Assembly (NCBI GenBank): GCA_963674895.2
Contig: CAXXCY010000001.1
Location: forward strand, 744,001-808,000
Source: CAXXOK01 sp963674895
Lineage (GTDB): Bacteria > Bacillota > Clostridia > Christensenellales > Aristaeellaceae
DNA length: 64,000 nucleotides
Direction: 5' to 3'
Of the stretch, positions 1 through 7,250 are shown in pieces. The position numbers and the translations under genes were made by a program. Positions within the stretch are counted from its first letter, which is position 1. Each line of letters opens with the position of its first letter. Under the pieces are notes generated by a model. The model ran no database searches. It had not been told where the DNA came from and worked only from the letters and a program-made list of their open reading frames with translations.

Positions 1-385
1 TTTTAAACGAGGCCGCGCCCATATCGACCTCGATCTGGTTGGCCTGCGCGCTTAAAAGCGTAACCTGCGCAAGCCCGCCCTTGGTGAGCACGCCGAAGGA
101 CGAGAGGCTCTCCACGTATCCGGCGTCCGCCAGGTATTTGGAAAAGATGCGCAGCCCGTTGCCGCTTTTCTCCGCTTCGCCGCCGTCGGGGTTGAAAATG
201 CGGACTTCGAACGGCTCCCCGGGGGTCAGCGGCCCGTAAAGGATGCCGTCGGAGCCGACGCCGAAATGGCGGTCGCACAGAAGCCGGATATTTTCCTCCG
301 TCATCTCCACCGGAAGGTACGCCGGGTCGACGACGATGTAATCGTTCCCCAGCGCGTGGTACTTGGCGGCGCAGTTTTTGTGCAT
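1..385 (-). CDS. dapF: Diaminopimelate epimerase, N-terminal part (runs off the left edge)
   Basis: The reading frame starts at ATG 385 and leaves the window after about 128 residues. The N-terminus (start MHKNCAAKYHALGNDYIVVD) matches DapF, which interconverts LL- and meso-diaminopimelate for lysine and peptidoglycan synthesis in the cytosol. The conserved block NPDGGEAEKSGNGLRIF, about residues 70-86, is present, but the residue where DapF normally has its first catalytic Cys (CGNG) is Ser (SGNG). The second catalytic Cys would lie beyond the window. The gene begins 14 bp behind the AmmeMemoRadiSam radical SAM gene, so the two are probably cotranscribed. A related DapF-fold racemase is possible because of the Ser; family assignment is firm, the exact reaction less so. 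Confidence 0.82.
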   Translation of the reverse strand, partial: MHKNCAAKYHALGNDYIVVDPAYLPVEMTEENIRLLCDRHFGVGSDGILYGPLTPGEPFEVRIFNPDGGEAEKSGNGLRIFSKYLADAGYVESLSSFGVLTKGGLAQVTLLSAQANQIEVDMGAASFK

Positions 386-399
386 ATCGTTTCTCCTGT

Positions 400-1227
400 T
401 CAGATATTTCCCAGGTATACGTAGCGAAGAGTTTCCGATGCGATATCGCGCAGCCTGTGCAAAAGCTCCGGGTCGGTGGGCCGCTCGTCAAGCATGTGCT
501 TGCAAGGGAAGAAGCGCGTGATGTGGTAGGGGATTTCGTCGGAAAGGGAGGCGATCCACGCTGCCGTCTCCCGCATTTCGTCCTGCGAATCGCTGACCCC
601 CGGCACGACCAGCGTGGTGATCTCGACGTGGGCCTTCTGGACTGCGGTTTCGATAAAGGCCTTGACCATCGCAAGGTCGCCCCCGAGGCGGCGGTAGCCC
701 TCCGGGGTGAAGCACTTCAGGTCGATATTGAACGCATCGATGTACGGGAGCGCTTCGTTGAGCGTTTCCTGCGACACGCAGCCGTTGGTGACCACCGCCG
801 TTTTCAGGCCCTTTTCTTTGGCAAGCCGGGCCGCGTCCCGCACGTACTCGAAGCCGACCATCGGCTCGTTGTAGGTGAACGCCACGCCGATATTGCTGCG
901 CGGCTTGAGGGAGATAGCCGTCCTGACAAGCTCTTCGGGCGAAACCTGCCGCGTCTCGATTTCGCCGCGCCGCCCCTCGGCAATCCGGTAGTTCTGGCAA
1001 AACGGGCACGCCATGTTGCACCCGAAGCTGCCCACGGACAGGATGAAGCTTCCCGGATGGAAGCGGTACAGCGGCTTTTTTTCGATCGGGTCGAGCGCGA
1101 GCGCCGTAACCTGCGCGTAGCTGATGCTCACGCTTTTCCCGTTCTCGTTGGCCCGCGCCCCGCAGCGGCCGACCTGGCCCTCAGCCAGGCTGCAGCGGTG
1201 GTTACAGACGGGGCAGTTGATCTTAAT
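400..1227 (-). CDS. amrS: AmmeMemoRadiSam system radical SAM enzyme
   Basis: A 275-residue radical SAM protein. The SAM-binding iron-sulfur motif CNMACPFC lies near residue 70, preceded by SVGSFG, and an N-terminal Cys cluster CPVCNHRC plus RCGAR is typical of the AmmeMemoRadiSam (PflX/PflA-like) branch. Homologues activate or modify an unknown partner together with the Memo- and AMMECR1-type proteins encoded just upstream. The first in-frame GTG (1131) would cut off the conserved N-terminal Cys cluster. Extending the frame upstream gives no ATG, GTG or TTG before a stop, and the position homologous to Met1 is an ATT at 1227-1225 that overlaps the stop of the upstream gene, with a GGTGAGG-like ribosome site four bases before it. 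I therefore place the start at ATT, which is unusual; a sequence error is the alternative. Confidence 0.85.
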   Translation of the reverse strand: MKINCPVCNHRCSLAEGQVGRCGARANENGKSVSISYAQVTALALDPIEKKPLYRFHPGSFILSVGSFGCNMACPFCQNYRIAEGRRGEIETRQVSPEELVRTAISLKPRSNIGVAFTYNEPMVGFEYVRDAARLAKEKGLKTAVVTNGCVSQETLNEALPYIDAFNIDLKCFTPEGYRRLGGDLAMVKAFIETAVQKAHVEITTLVVPGVSDSQDEMRETAAWIASLSDEIPYHITRFFPCKHMLDERPTDPELLHRLRDIASETLRYVYLGNI

Positions 1228-2614
1228 GGTGCCTCACCACTTCAAAGCGCTGGAGCGTTACCGGCGCTCCCGCCGGGATTCCCGCCTTACGCCGCGCGAT
1301 GGCGATCTGCTCTTCCACGGTGTCCACACCTTCCAGCGCCGGTAAAAGCAGCCCGCGTTTCATCCCGTTTTGCACGATCACGCCGTAGCGCTGCGCGTCG
1401 AGCTCAAGCATCGACCCGATGTCCTCCGCCTCGCCCAGCACATCCACCGAGCACTCGATCTCGGAGAGCTCGTCCTGCCGGACGGGCGAAAAGCGCGGGT
1501 CCTGTGCGCAGGCCGAAATCGCGTTTTGGATGATCTCCTCCGCGATACTGTCCTGCGTCGGCGAAATCGTGCCGATGCACCCGCGCAGCTGGCCGCCCTT
1601 GTGCAGCGATACGAACACGCCCGCCTGCCTTTTGAGCATCTCGCCGGGCAGTCCGGCGGGGACGGAAATCCTCTCCCGCTTCCGGGTCCAGGCGGTGAAG
1701 GACTGGCGCGCCAGCTTCACGTACGCGTCCTCGTGCTTCTGGCTTTCGGCTACGTGCCGCTTCACGGTCTCCTTCAGCGCGTCCAGAAACCGGCGCGAGG
1801 AATCGGCCTTGCCCGTCAAGAACGTGCACACCCCGTACCCCACGCCGAACGGACCCTCGTAGGAGAGCTTCGTGGCCTTCACCTGCACCCCGTCAAAGCA
1901 CCCCGCCATCACGAGGAACGAGCGGTGGCCGCATTCCGCGGCGGCGGAGCAGAAGCCCTCGCCGAAATCCAGCAGCTCTCCGAACGCGCCGCGCCCCAGC
2001 GCGCCCATGACCCGCTCGTCGTATACCTTGCCCTCCGGCGCGAGCCCGTAGGGCCCGTCCGCCTTCAGCTTATGGGAAAGATCGCCGCTGGCGACGATCA
2101 CAACCTTGCGGTGCAGCGCCTCCGCTGTTTGCCGGATCAGCATCCCGAGCCGGTAATGGTCCTCCGGCGGCAGCCCCGATATGCCGATGCGCACCACGCG
2201 CGGCGCGCGGCCCGTGATTTTGCGCGTGATGAAGTACAACGGGATCATCGTGCCGTGGTCAAGCCGCGCGTCCCGCTCGCCAAGCGTGCCCGCGGCAAAC
2301 CCCTGCTCCTCGCAAAGCGCCGACAGGCCCGCGGCGAACGTTTCGTCGTACACGGCGGACACCTTAATGTTCAGCGCGCCGAAGTGCCCGAAATCGCCCT
2401 GCGCGCCCTTGCCCGGTGAAACGTGGAAATAATCCGCGTAGACCGTCGCGTGCGGCGAGACGACCACAAGCGTTTCCGGCGCCAGATCCGTAACAAACGT
2501 CGCGGCTTTTTCCATCGCCGCCGTTGTCGCGGCGATTTCGTTTTCCTGTCCGCGCCCCACCGCCGGAACGATCAACGGCGGGTGCGGCGTCACTATTGCG
2601 CCAAGTACGCTCAT
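1223..2614 (-). CDS. AmmeMemoRadiSam fusion protein: Memo-like domain plus AMMECR1 domain
   Basis: 463 residues with two domains. Residues 1 to about 270 resemble the Memo / class III extradiol dioxygenase (LigB) fold: TPHPPLIVP at the N-terminus, SPHATVY near 52, a DHGTMIPLYF segment near 118 and SGDLSHKL near 178. Residues from about 285 on are an AMMECR1 domain with GVFVSLHKGGQLRGCIGT near 342. The fusion of the B and A components with a neighbouring radical SAM gene is the standard AmmeMemoRadiSam arrangement; the biochemical role of the system is not settled. The ribosome site AAGGAG lies nine bases before ATG 2614. The stop overlaps the next gene, which suggests translational coupling. 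Confidence 0.88.
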   Translation of the reverse strand: MSVLGAIVTPHPPLIVPAVGRGQENEIAATTAAMEKAATFVTDLAPETLVVVSPHATVYADYFHVSPGKGAQGDFGHFGALNIKVSAVYDETFAAGLSALCEEQGFAAGTLGERDARLDHGTMIPLYFITRKITGRAPRVVRIGISGLPPEDHYRLGMLIRQTAEALHRKVVIVASGDLSHKLKADGPYGLAPEGKVYDERVMGALGRGAFGELLDFGEGFCSAAAECGHRSFLVMAGCFDGVQVKATKLSYEGPFGVGYGVCTFLTGKADSSRRFLDALKETVKRHVAESQKHEDAYVKLARQSFTAWTRKRERISVPAGLPGEMLKRQAGVFVSLHKGGQLRGCIGTISPTQDSIAEEIIQNAISACAQDPRFSPVRQDELSEIECSVDVLGEAEDIGSMLELDAQRYGVIVQNGMKRGLLLPALEGVDTVEEQIAIARRKAGIPAGAPVTLQRFEVVRHH

Positions 2615-2634
2615 ATAATCATCTCCTTTTTTGT

Positions 2635-2664
2635 ATTATACCACTTCAGGAAAACGATAAACAA
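2635..2664 (-). promoter_or_regulatory. Probable sigma-A promoter of the AmmeMemoRadiSam operon
   Basis: On the minus strand TTGTTT (2664-2659) and TATAAT (2640-2635) are separated by 18 bases, 20 bases upstream of ATG 2614. The -35 hexamer lies inside the terminal arm of palindromic repeat A1, so the repeat appears to supply part of the promoter. Confidence 0.55.
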
Positions 2665-2810
2665 ATCCCCCGCACGCTGCCGCGCCATATTTTTGCCATC
2701 TTATGTTTGCACAACCCTCGACGTAGCGCTGCTACTACTTCGGGCTGTGCAAACCCAACCTGACGCAAACCCGACACGGTATCGCACAGGCGCTTTATTC
2801 ATCGTTTCCC
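2649..2810. repeat. Palindromic repeat family A, copy 1
   Basis: The element is bounded by inverted ends GGAAAACGAT and ATCGTTTCCC. Its centre is a hairpin: arms 2705-2717 (GTTTGCACAACCC) and 2742-2754 (GGGCTGTGCAAAC) pair at 12 of 13 positions around a 24-base loop, 2718-2741. The same 24 bases occur unchanged at 52364-52387, between arms of entirely different sequence that still pair. The single mismatch is A.C on this strand and becomes G.U if the minus strand is read. Confidence 0.8.
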
Positions 2811-3210
2811 TTCGTTACTTAGGCTAAACCGTTATCTTTCTGCCAAGGCAGACGATGTAAATATTAACGAATATAAAAGAGAAAATATTTAGCGATTCAA
2901 TAAAGAAGAATGCTAATGAGTAAGATTGATACTTTAAAGAACTATATTGATATGGCAACAGGTATAAATTATTGTAATTGTGGGTCTAGCGAGGAAATAT
3001 GAATTGTATAATTGTATTGAACAAATGAATGGACGGAATTTCCGAAATATGTTTCTCATTGGTAATTACCATTGCAAGTTGGTTAGCATAGCTACCCAGC
3101 TTGGTTTTAGATCAGGAGTGCATAATTAGGTGGGTAGTCACGCTACACACTTGATCATCCTCGGCTTCCACATAGCTTTTCAGATATTGATATATCAAAC
3201 TAACGTTTAC
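2811..3210. other. AT-rich intergenic stretch, no convincing gene
   Basis: This stretch is clearly richer in A+T than its surroundings. The only open frame I would mention is 2916-3002 on the plus strand, 28 codons, with a CNCG motif near its end and no strong ribosome site. A 12-base imperfect stem with an ATA loop lies near 3074-3100 (AAGTTGGTTAGC / GCTACCCAGCTT). It could be the remains of an acquired segment; I cannot assign a function. Confidence 0.35.
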
Positions 3211-3290
3211 CCGCGCAATGCGCGGTCAATACTGGAATTGTCAAGGGCACTGCCCTTGACTGGAGGTTTGGAGGCGAAGCCTTCAAGAAC
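3211..3290. repeat. Short-hairpin repeat cluster, family C, copy 1
   Basis: A run of small perfect hairpins: CCGCGCAATGCGCGG at 3211-3225, GTCAAGGGCACTGCCCTTGAC (21 bases, 3240-3260; arms GTCAAGGGCA and TGCCCTTGAC) and GGCGAAGCC near 3272. The same kind of cluster occurs at 7124-7250 and 58555-58626. It lies immediately upstream of the mnmG promoter. Confidence 0.65.
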
Positions 3291-3291
3291 C

Positions 3292-3320
3292 TTGCGCTCC
3301 CTTCGCGCGTGCGGTACAAT
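3292..3320 (+). promoter_or_regulatory. Probable promoter of mnmG
   Basis: TTGCGC (3292-3297) and TACAAT (3315-3320) with a 17-base spacer, 28 bases before the mnmG start. The ribosome site AGGGGAGGG follows. Confidence 0.5.
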
Positions 3321-3348
3321 GTGACGGCAAAGCAAGGGGAGGGTTTTC

Positions 3349-5226
3349 ATGCGGGAGTTCGACGCGGTGGTGGTCGGCGCGGGGCACGCGGGATGCGAGG
3401 CCGCGCTTGCGTGCGCGCGGATGGGGCTTGAGACGCTCTTGATGACGCTTGATATGTCGGCCGTCGCGCTGATGCCCTGCAACCCCGCCATCGGTGGCAC
3501 GGGCAAGGGGCACCTGGTGCGCGAGCTCGACGCGCTGGGCGGGCAGATGGGTATCACGATCGACCGCACGTTCATCCAGAGCCGGATGCTCAACGTGGGC
3601 AAGGGCATCGCGGTGCACAGCCTGCGCGCGCAGGCCGACAAGCGCCGCTACCATGAAGATATGCTCAGGACGCTGTTTGCGCAGGAGCGCCTCACCATCC
3701 GCCAGGGCGAGATCATGGAGATCGTTGAAACGGGCGGCCGCGTAGCGGCCGTCAAAACCATGACGGGCGACGTGATCCAATGCCGCGCCGCGGTGGTGTG
3801 CACGGGCGTGTATATGCAAAGCCGGATCATCATCGGCCAGTACGTGAAGGACATGGGCCCGCACGGCCTGCAGCGCGCCGAGGGGCTGAGCGATTCGCTG
3901 CGCGGCCTGGGGTTTGACCTGTTCCGGTTCAAAACCGGCACGCCCGCGCGCGTGGACGTGCGTACCGTGGACTTTGACGAGATGATCCCCCAGCCGGGCG
4001 ACGACCCGGTCACGCCGTTTTCGTTCCTCACCGACGGCTCCAGGCTCAAAAACCAAATCCAGTGCTACCTCACCTACACCAACGAGGAAACCCACAAAAT
4101 CATCCGCGACAACCTGCACCTGTCGCCGATGGTGCGCGGGGACATCAAGGGCACGGGCATCCGCTACTGCCCCTCCATCGAGGATAAAATCCGCCGCTTC
4201 CCGGACAAGGACCGGCACCAGATCTTTCTGGAGCCCGAAGGGCTGAACCATCCGGAGTGGTACGTGCAGGGAATGAGCTCCTCGCTTCCCGAGGACGTGC
4301 AGTGGGCGATGTACCACACCGTGCCCGGCCTGCGCCGCGCGGTGCTGACGCGCCTGGCATACGCCATTGAGTACGACTGCATCGATCCCACGGAGCTCAA
4401 GCTCACGCTGGAAAGCCGCCGCGTCGGGGGGCTGTTCTTCGCGGGGCAGATCAACGGCACCTCGGGCTACGAGGAGGCCGCCGCGCAGGGCGTGCTCGCG
4501 GGCATCAACGCCGCGTGCTCCCTGCAGGATAAGGAGCCGCTCATTCTCCGGCGGGATAACGCCTATCTGGGCGTGCTGGTGGACGACCTGGTCGTCAAGG
4601 GCATCGACGAGCCCTACCGCATGATGACCGGGCGCGCCGAGTACCGCCTGCTGCTCAGGCAGGATAACGCCGACCTGCGGCTGACCGAGCTCAGCTACCG
4701 GCGCGGGCTCGCGACGGAGGAGCGCTACCGCCGCATGTGCGCAAAGCGCGAGGCGTCGGAAAAGCTGGTGAAAACCCTCGGGGAGACGCGCGTGAAGCCC
4801 TCCCGGGAGCGGGAGGCGTGGCTTACGCAATACGGCGAGCCCGCCACCGGGCAGACCTATACCGCCGCGGAGCTTCTGCGCCGCCCGAAGGTCGGAATGG
4901 CGGAGCTTTCGCGGCTGCTGCCGGAACTCAAAGAGCAATGGCCCCCGGAGGTGCTTGAGCAGGCGGAGGCGGCGGTCAAGTACGCGGGGTACCTGGAAAA
5001 GGAAGCCCAGCAGATCGCGCGCGCCCGCGAAATGGAGGGCATGCTCCTGCCGCCCGACCTGGATTACCTGTCGATCACCGGCCTGCGCATTGAGGCCCGA
5101 CAGAAGCTGAACCTCCGCAGGCCCTTCAGCCTCGCCCAGGCCGGGCGTGTTCCGGGGGTGAATCCGTCGGATATTGCGGTGCTGATGATCTGGCTGAAGA
5201 AATACAAGCCTGCTGAAAATACCTGA
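3349..5226 (+). CDS. mnmG: tRNA uridine-5-carboxymethylaminomethyl modification enzyme MnmG (GidA)
   Basis: 625 residues, full family length. The N-terminus has the FAD dinucleotide-binding motif VVVGAGHAGCEAA (about 7-19), followed by the MnmG signature CNPAIGGTGKGHLVRELDAL near 45 and the second signature GQINGTSGYEEAAAQG near 365. With MnmE the enzyme installs the (carboxymethyl)aminomethyl group on wobble uridine 34 of certain tRNAs. mnmE and rsmG, frequent neighbours, are not next to it here. The last codons (KPAENT and stop) are formed by the terminal arm of palindromic repeat D1, so the C-terminal tail was probably shaped by the repeat. The start has a strong ribosome site and its own promoter. 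Confidence 0.97.
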   Translation: MREFDAVVVGAGHAGCEAALACARMGLETLLMTLDMSAVALMPCNPAIGGTGKGHLVRELDALGGQMGITIDRTFIQSRMLNVGKGIAVHSLRAQADKRRYHEDMLRTLFAQERLTIRQGEIMEIVETGGRVAAVKTMTGDVIQCRAAVVCTGVYMQSRIIIGQYVKDMGPHGLQRAEGLSDSLRGLGFDLFRFKTGTPARVDVRTVDFDEMIPQPGDDPVTPFSFLTDGSRLKNQIQCYLTYTNEETHKIIRDNLHLSPMVRGDIKGTGIRYCPSIEDKIRRFPDKDRHQIFLEPEGLNHPEWYVQGMSSSLPEDVQWAMYHTVPGLRRAVLTRLAYAIEYDCIDPTELKLTLESRRVGGLFFAGQINGTSGYEEAAAQGVLAGINAACSLQDKEPLILRRDNAYLGVLVDDLVVKGIDEPYRMMTGRAEYRLLLRQDNADLRLTELSYRRGLATEERYRRMCAKREASEKLVKTLGETRVKPSREREAWLTQYGEPATGQTYTAAELLRRPKVGMAELSRLLPELKEQWPPEVLEQAEAAVKYAGYLEKEAQQIARAREMEGMLLPPDLDYLSITGLRIEARQKLNLRRPFSLAQAGRVPGVNPSDIAVLMIWLKKYKPAENT

Positions 5227-5334
5227 CCTGCGGTGTCAGCTTCGGGATGGCAGTCGGCATCACTTACGCCACGAGTAAGCTCAGCCTCCTGCCACCCTTG
5301 CTTCCTGGCATCTCAGGCATTTTGAGCAGGCTTG
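5205..5334. repeat. Palindromic repeat family D, copy 1 (3' end of mnmG)
   Basis: A full-length hairpin. Outer arms are CAAGCCTGCTGAAAATACC at 5205 and, inverted, GGCATTTTGAGCAGGCTTG ending at 5334. A middle stem GGGATGGCAG / CTGCCAcCC is followed by an asymmetric internal loop ATCA (5259-5262) / CTCA (5280-5283) and an inner stem CTTAC (5263-5267) / GTAAG (5275-5279). It overlaps the mnmG stop codon. A terminator or RNA-stability role is possible. Confidence 0.8.
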
Positions 5335-5422
5335 GAGAACGATGTGCGCTTAACGGGGACTTAGAGGCAAAACCCCAATTGGCTGTTATATACACTTCCG
5401 CCGACAGTTAAGTCCGGCCCGC

Positions 5423-5451
5423 TTGTTTCGGGGCGAGCGCTTTGGTATACT
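5423..5451 (+). promoter_or_regulatory. Promoter of the MutS-like gene
   Basis: TTGTTT (5423-5428), 17 bases, TATACT (5446-5451). Transcription would start near 5458, leaving a short leader with ribosome site GAGGTG (5459-5464). Confidence 0.6.
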
Positions 5452-5473
5452 GCCGGAAGAGGTGATGAAACGC

Positions 5474-7126
5474 ATGGAAATCGCGGGCGTGTTGACGATC
5501 CTGGCGTTTTCGGCGGTGCTGTCGGCGGTCCTGTCCATCCGCAGCCGGCGCAGGCGGCTGAACCGGATGCTCAAGGAGGAGTGGGGCGCGAAGGGACCTG
5601 CGCACCTGCCGGATGAGGACGCGATGGAAGCGCTCGCGGCGTGCTTCCGGGAGATGCCCAAGGGCGAGACCGCCCATGCGTGGGTGGACGATATCACCTG
5701 GGACGACCTGGATATGGACAGGGTCTTCCGTTACCTCAACCGCACGCAGTCCGGCGTCGGCGAGGAAACGCTGTACCGGATGCTGCACGCGATCGACGCG
5801 CCCGACGAGGAATTGAAGAAGCGCGACCGCTGGATGCGCGCGCTGGCCGGGGACGGGGAGCGCCGCACGGCGCTGCAAAAACGGCTACGCACGCTCGGGC
5901 GCGAGCACGACCACGGCGCGTTTGCCTATATCAAGGCCCCCGAAACCGCCCGCCCCGCGAACGCGTGGCTGTATTACGCGCTGGCCGCGGCGCCGCTCGT
6001 GTTTGTGGTGCTGGGGCTATTCAACCCGTACCTGTTTTTGGGGATTGTGGGATCGTTTTGCGTCAACGCGCTCGTGTACTACGGCACCAAGCGCGTGTGG
6101 ATGCGGGAGCTCGGGGCCATCCGGCGGCTGGCGTCCATGCTGCACTGCGCGCGCAAGCTGCGCCGCTTTCCCGTCGCGGGGATGGAGGACGCGTTTTCGC
6201 AGCTGGACACGCTGTGCGCCGCGCTTCGCCCGATGGTGCTGTGGAACAGCCTGCACGAGATGGAGCGCGCGCACGAGTTTGACTTCATCACGGATTACCT
6301 GCGCATCGCGTTCCAGCTGGACGTGGTTTCGCTGATCCGGCTGAGCGGGTTTATCAAAAAGCACGGCGCGGAGATTACGAAGCTGTATCTGCTGGTGGGC
6401 GAGATCGACGCGTGCATCGCGGCCGCGTCGGTGCGCAAATCGCTCAAGCAATACGCCGTGCCGGAGTTCTGGGGCGAAAAGCGCGTGCAGACCGAAGGCC
6501 TTTTGCACCCGCTGCTCAAGGAGCCCGTGAAAAACAGCGTGGATTGGAAGGCAAACATGCTGGTGACCGGCTCCAACGCCTCCGGCAAGTCCACGTTCGT
6601 CAAGGCGGTCGCCGTAAACGCCGTGCTTGCGCAAAGCATCATGACCTGCTGGGCGGAACGCTACCAAATGCCGCGCGCGCAGGTGATGAGCTCCATGGCG
6701 ATCCGCGACAACGTACAGGGCGGCGAGAGCTACTTTATCGTGGAGATCAAAAGCCTGAAGCGCATCCTCGCCGCGCTGCGGGAGGAGACGCCCACTCTGA
6801 TTTTTATCGACGAGATCCTGCGCGGCACCAACACCGTGGAGCGCATCGCGGCGTCCACGGCGCTGCTTACGTACCTGAGTGGCCAATACGCGCTGTGCAT
6901 CGCCGCGACGCACGATATGGAGCTCACGAAGCTGCTGCCCGCCTACCGGCAGGTGCACTTCCGCGAGGAGATCACCCCGCAGGGCATGGCGTTTCCCTAT
7001 ACGCTCTGCGAGGGTGTGTCCGGCACTCGCAACGCCATCCGGCTTTTAGAGCAAATGGGCTTCCCGGCGGAGGTTATTTTGGCGGCGGAGACAATGGCTG
7101 CTGACAAGCCTGCTGAAAGCTCTTAG
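5474..7126 (+). CDS. Membrane-anchored MutS-like ATPase
   Basis: 550 residues. A hydrophobic N-terminal helix (about 4-20) and a two-helix hydrophobic block (about 163-203) are followed by a MutS core / ATPase region: Walker A TGSNASGKSTF near 363, and LIFIDEILRGTNTVER (Walker B plus the MutS signature) near 442. The mismatch-recognition domain of MutS1 is absent, and so are the Smr nuclease and KOW parts of MutS2. The family is found in Firmicutes and Bacteroidetes, and its role is not established; classical mismatch repair is unlikely. The start ATG 5474 is chosen because GAGGTG lies nine bases upstream; ATG 5465 is an alternative. The C-terminal DKPAESS resembles the MnmG tail and the arm of repeat D. 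Confidence 0.85.
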   Translation: MEIAGVLTILAFSAVLSAVLSIRSRRRRLNRMLKEEWGAKGPAHLPDEDAMEALAACFREMPKGETAHAWVDDITWDDLDMDRVFRYLNRTQSGVGEETLYRMLHAIDAPDEELKKRDRWMRALAGDGERRTALQKRLRTLGREHDHGAFAYIKAPETARPANAWLYYALAAAPLVFVVLGLFNPYLFLGIVGSFCVNALVYYGTKRVWMRELGAIRRLASMLHCARKLRRFPVAGMEDAFSQLDTLCAALRPMVLWNSLHEMERAHEFDFITDYLRIAFQLDVVSLIRLSGFIKKHGAEITKLYLLVGEIDACIAAASVRKSLKQYAVPEFWGEKRVQTEGLLHPLLKEPVKNSVDWKANMLVTGSNASGKSTFVKAVAVNAVLAQSIMTCWAERYQMPRAQVMSSMAIRDNVQGGESYFIVEIKSLKRILAALREETPTLIFIDEILRGTNTVERIAASTALLTYLSGQYALCIAATHDMELTKLLPAYRQVHFREEITPQGMAFPYTLCEGVSGTRNAIRLLEQMGFPAEVILAAETMAADKPAESS

Positions 7127-7250
7127 GGGTTGCACCCCTAATACCCTGCCAAGGGCTATGCCCTTGACCCATCATTGGCCGCGTATTGCGCGGCCAAAAT
7201 GGGGTTCAGGAGCACTGCTCCTGACCGGGGTTTGGGGGCAGGCAGTCCCC
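7124..7250. repeat. Short-hairpin repeat cluster, family C, copy 2
   Basis: Consecutive perfect hairpins TAGGGGTTGCACCCCTA (7124-7140), CAAGGGCTATGCCCTTG (7150-7166), a 23-base hairpin with arms TTGGCCGCG and CGCGGCCAA (7176-7198) and TCAGGAGCACTGCTCCTGA (7206-7224). It lies between the convergent MutS-like and hydrolase genes and covers the stop codons of both. It may serve as a bidirectional terminator region. Confidence 0.65.

Noticed and set aside
3060..3140. A possible tRNA, suggested by GGTTAGCATAGCTACCCAGC and GGTGGGTAGTC segments
   Set aside because: No cloverleaf with a T-loop GTTCGAATC-type arm and no matching acceptor arms can be drawn.
3283..4938. Long open frame antisense to mnmG
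   Set aside because: It is a mirror of GC-rich codons in mnmG; the plus strand encodes a complete known enzyme with motifs, and the antisense frame has a low-complexity His/Val/Leu/Ala/Arg composition and no ribosome site.
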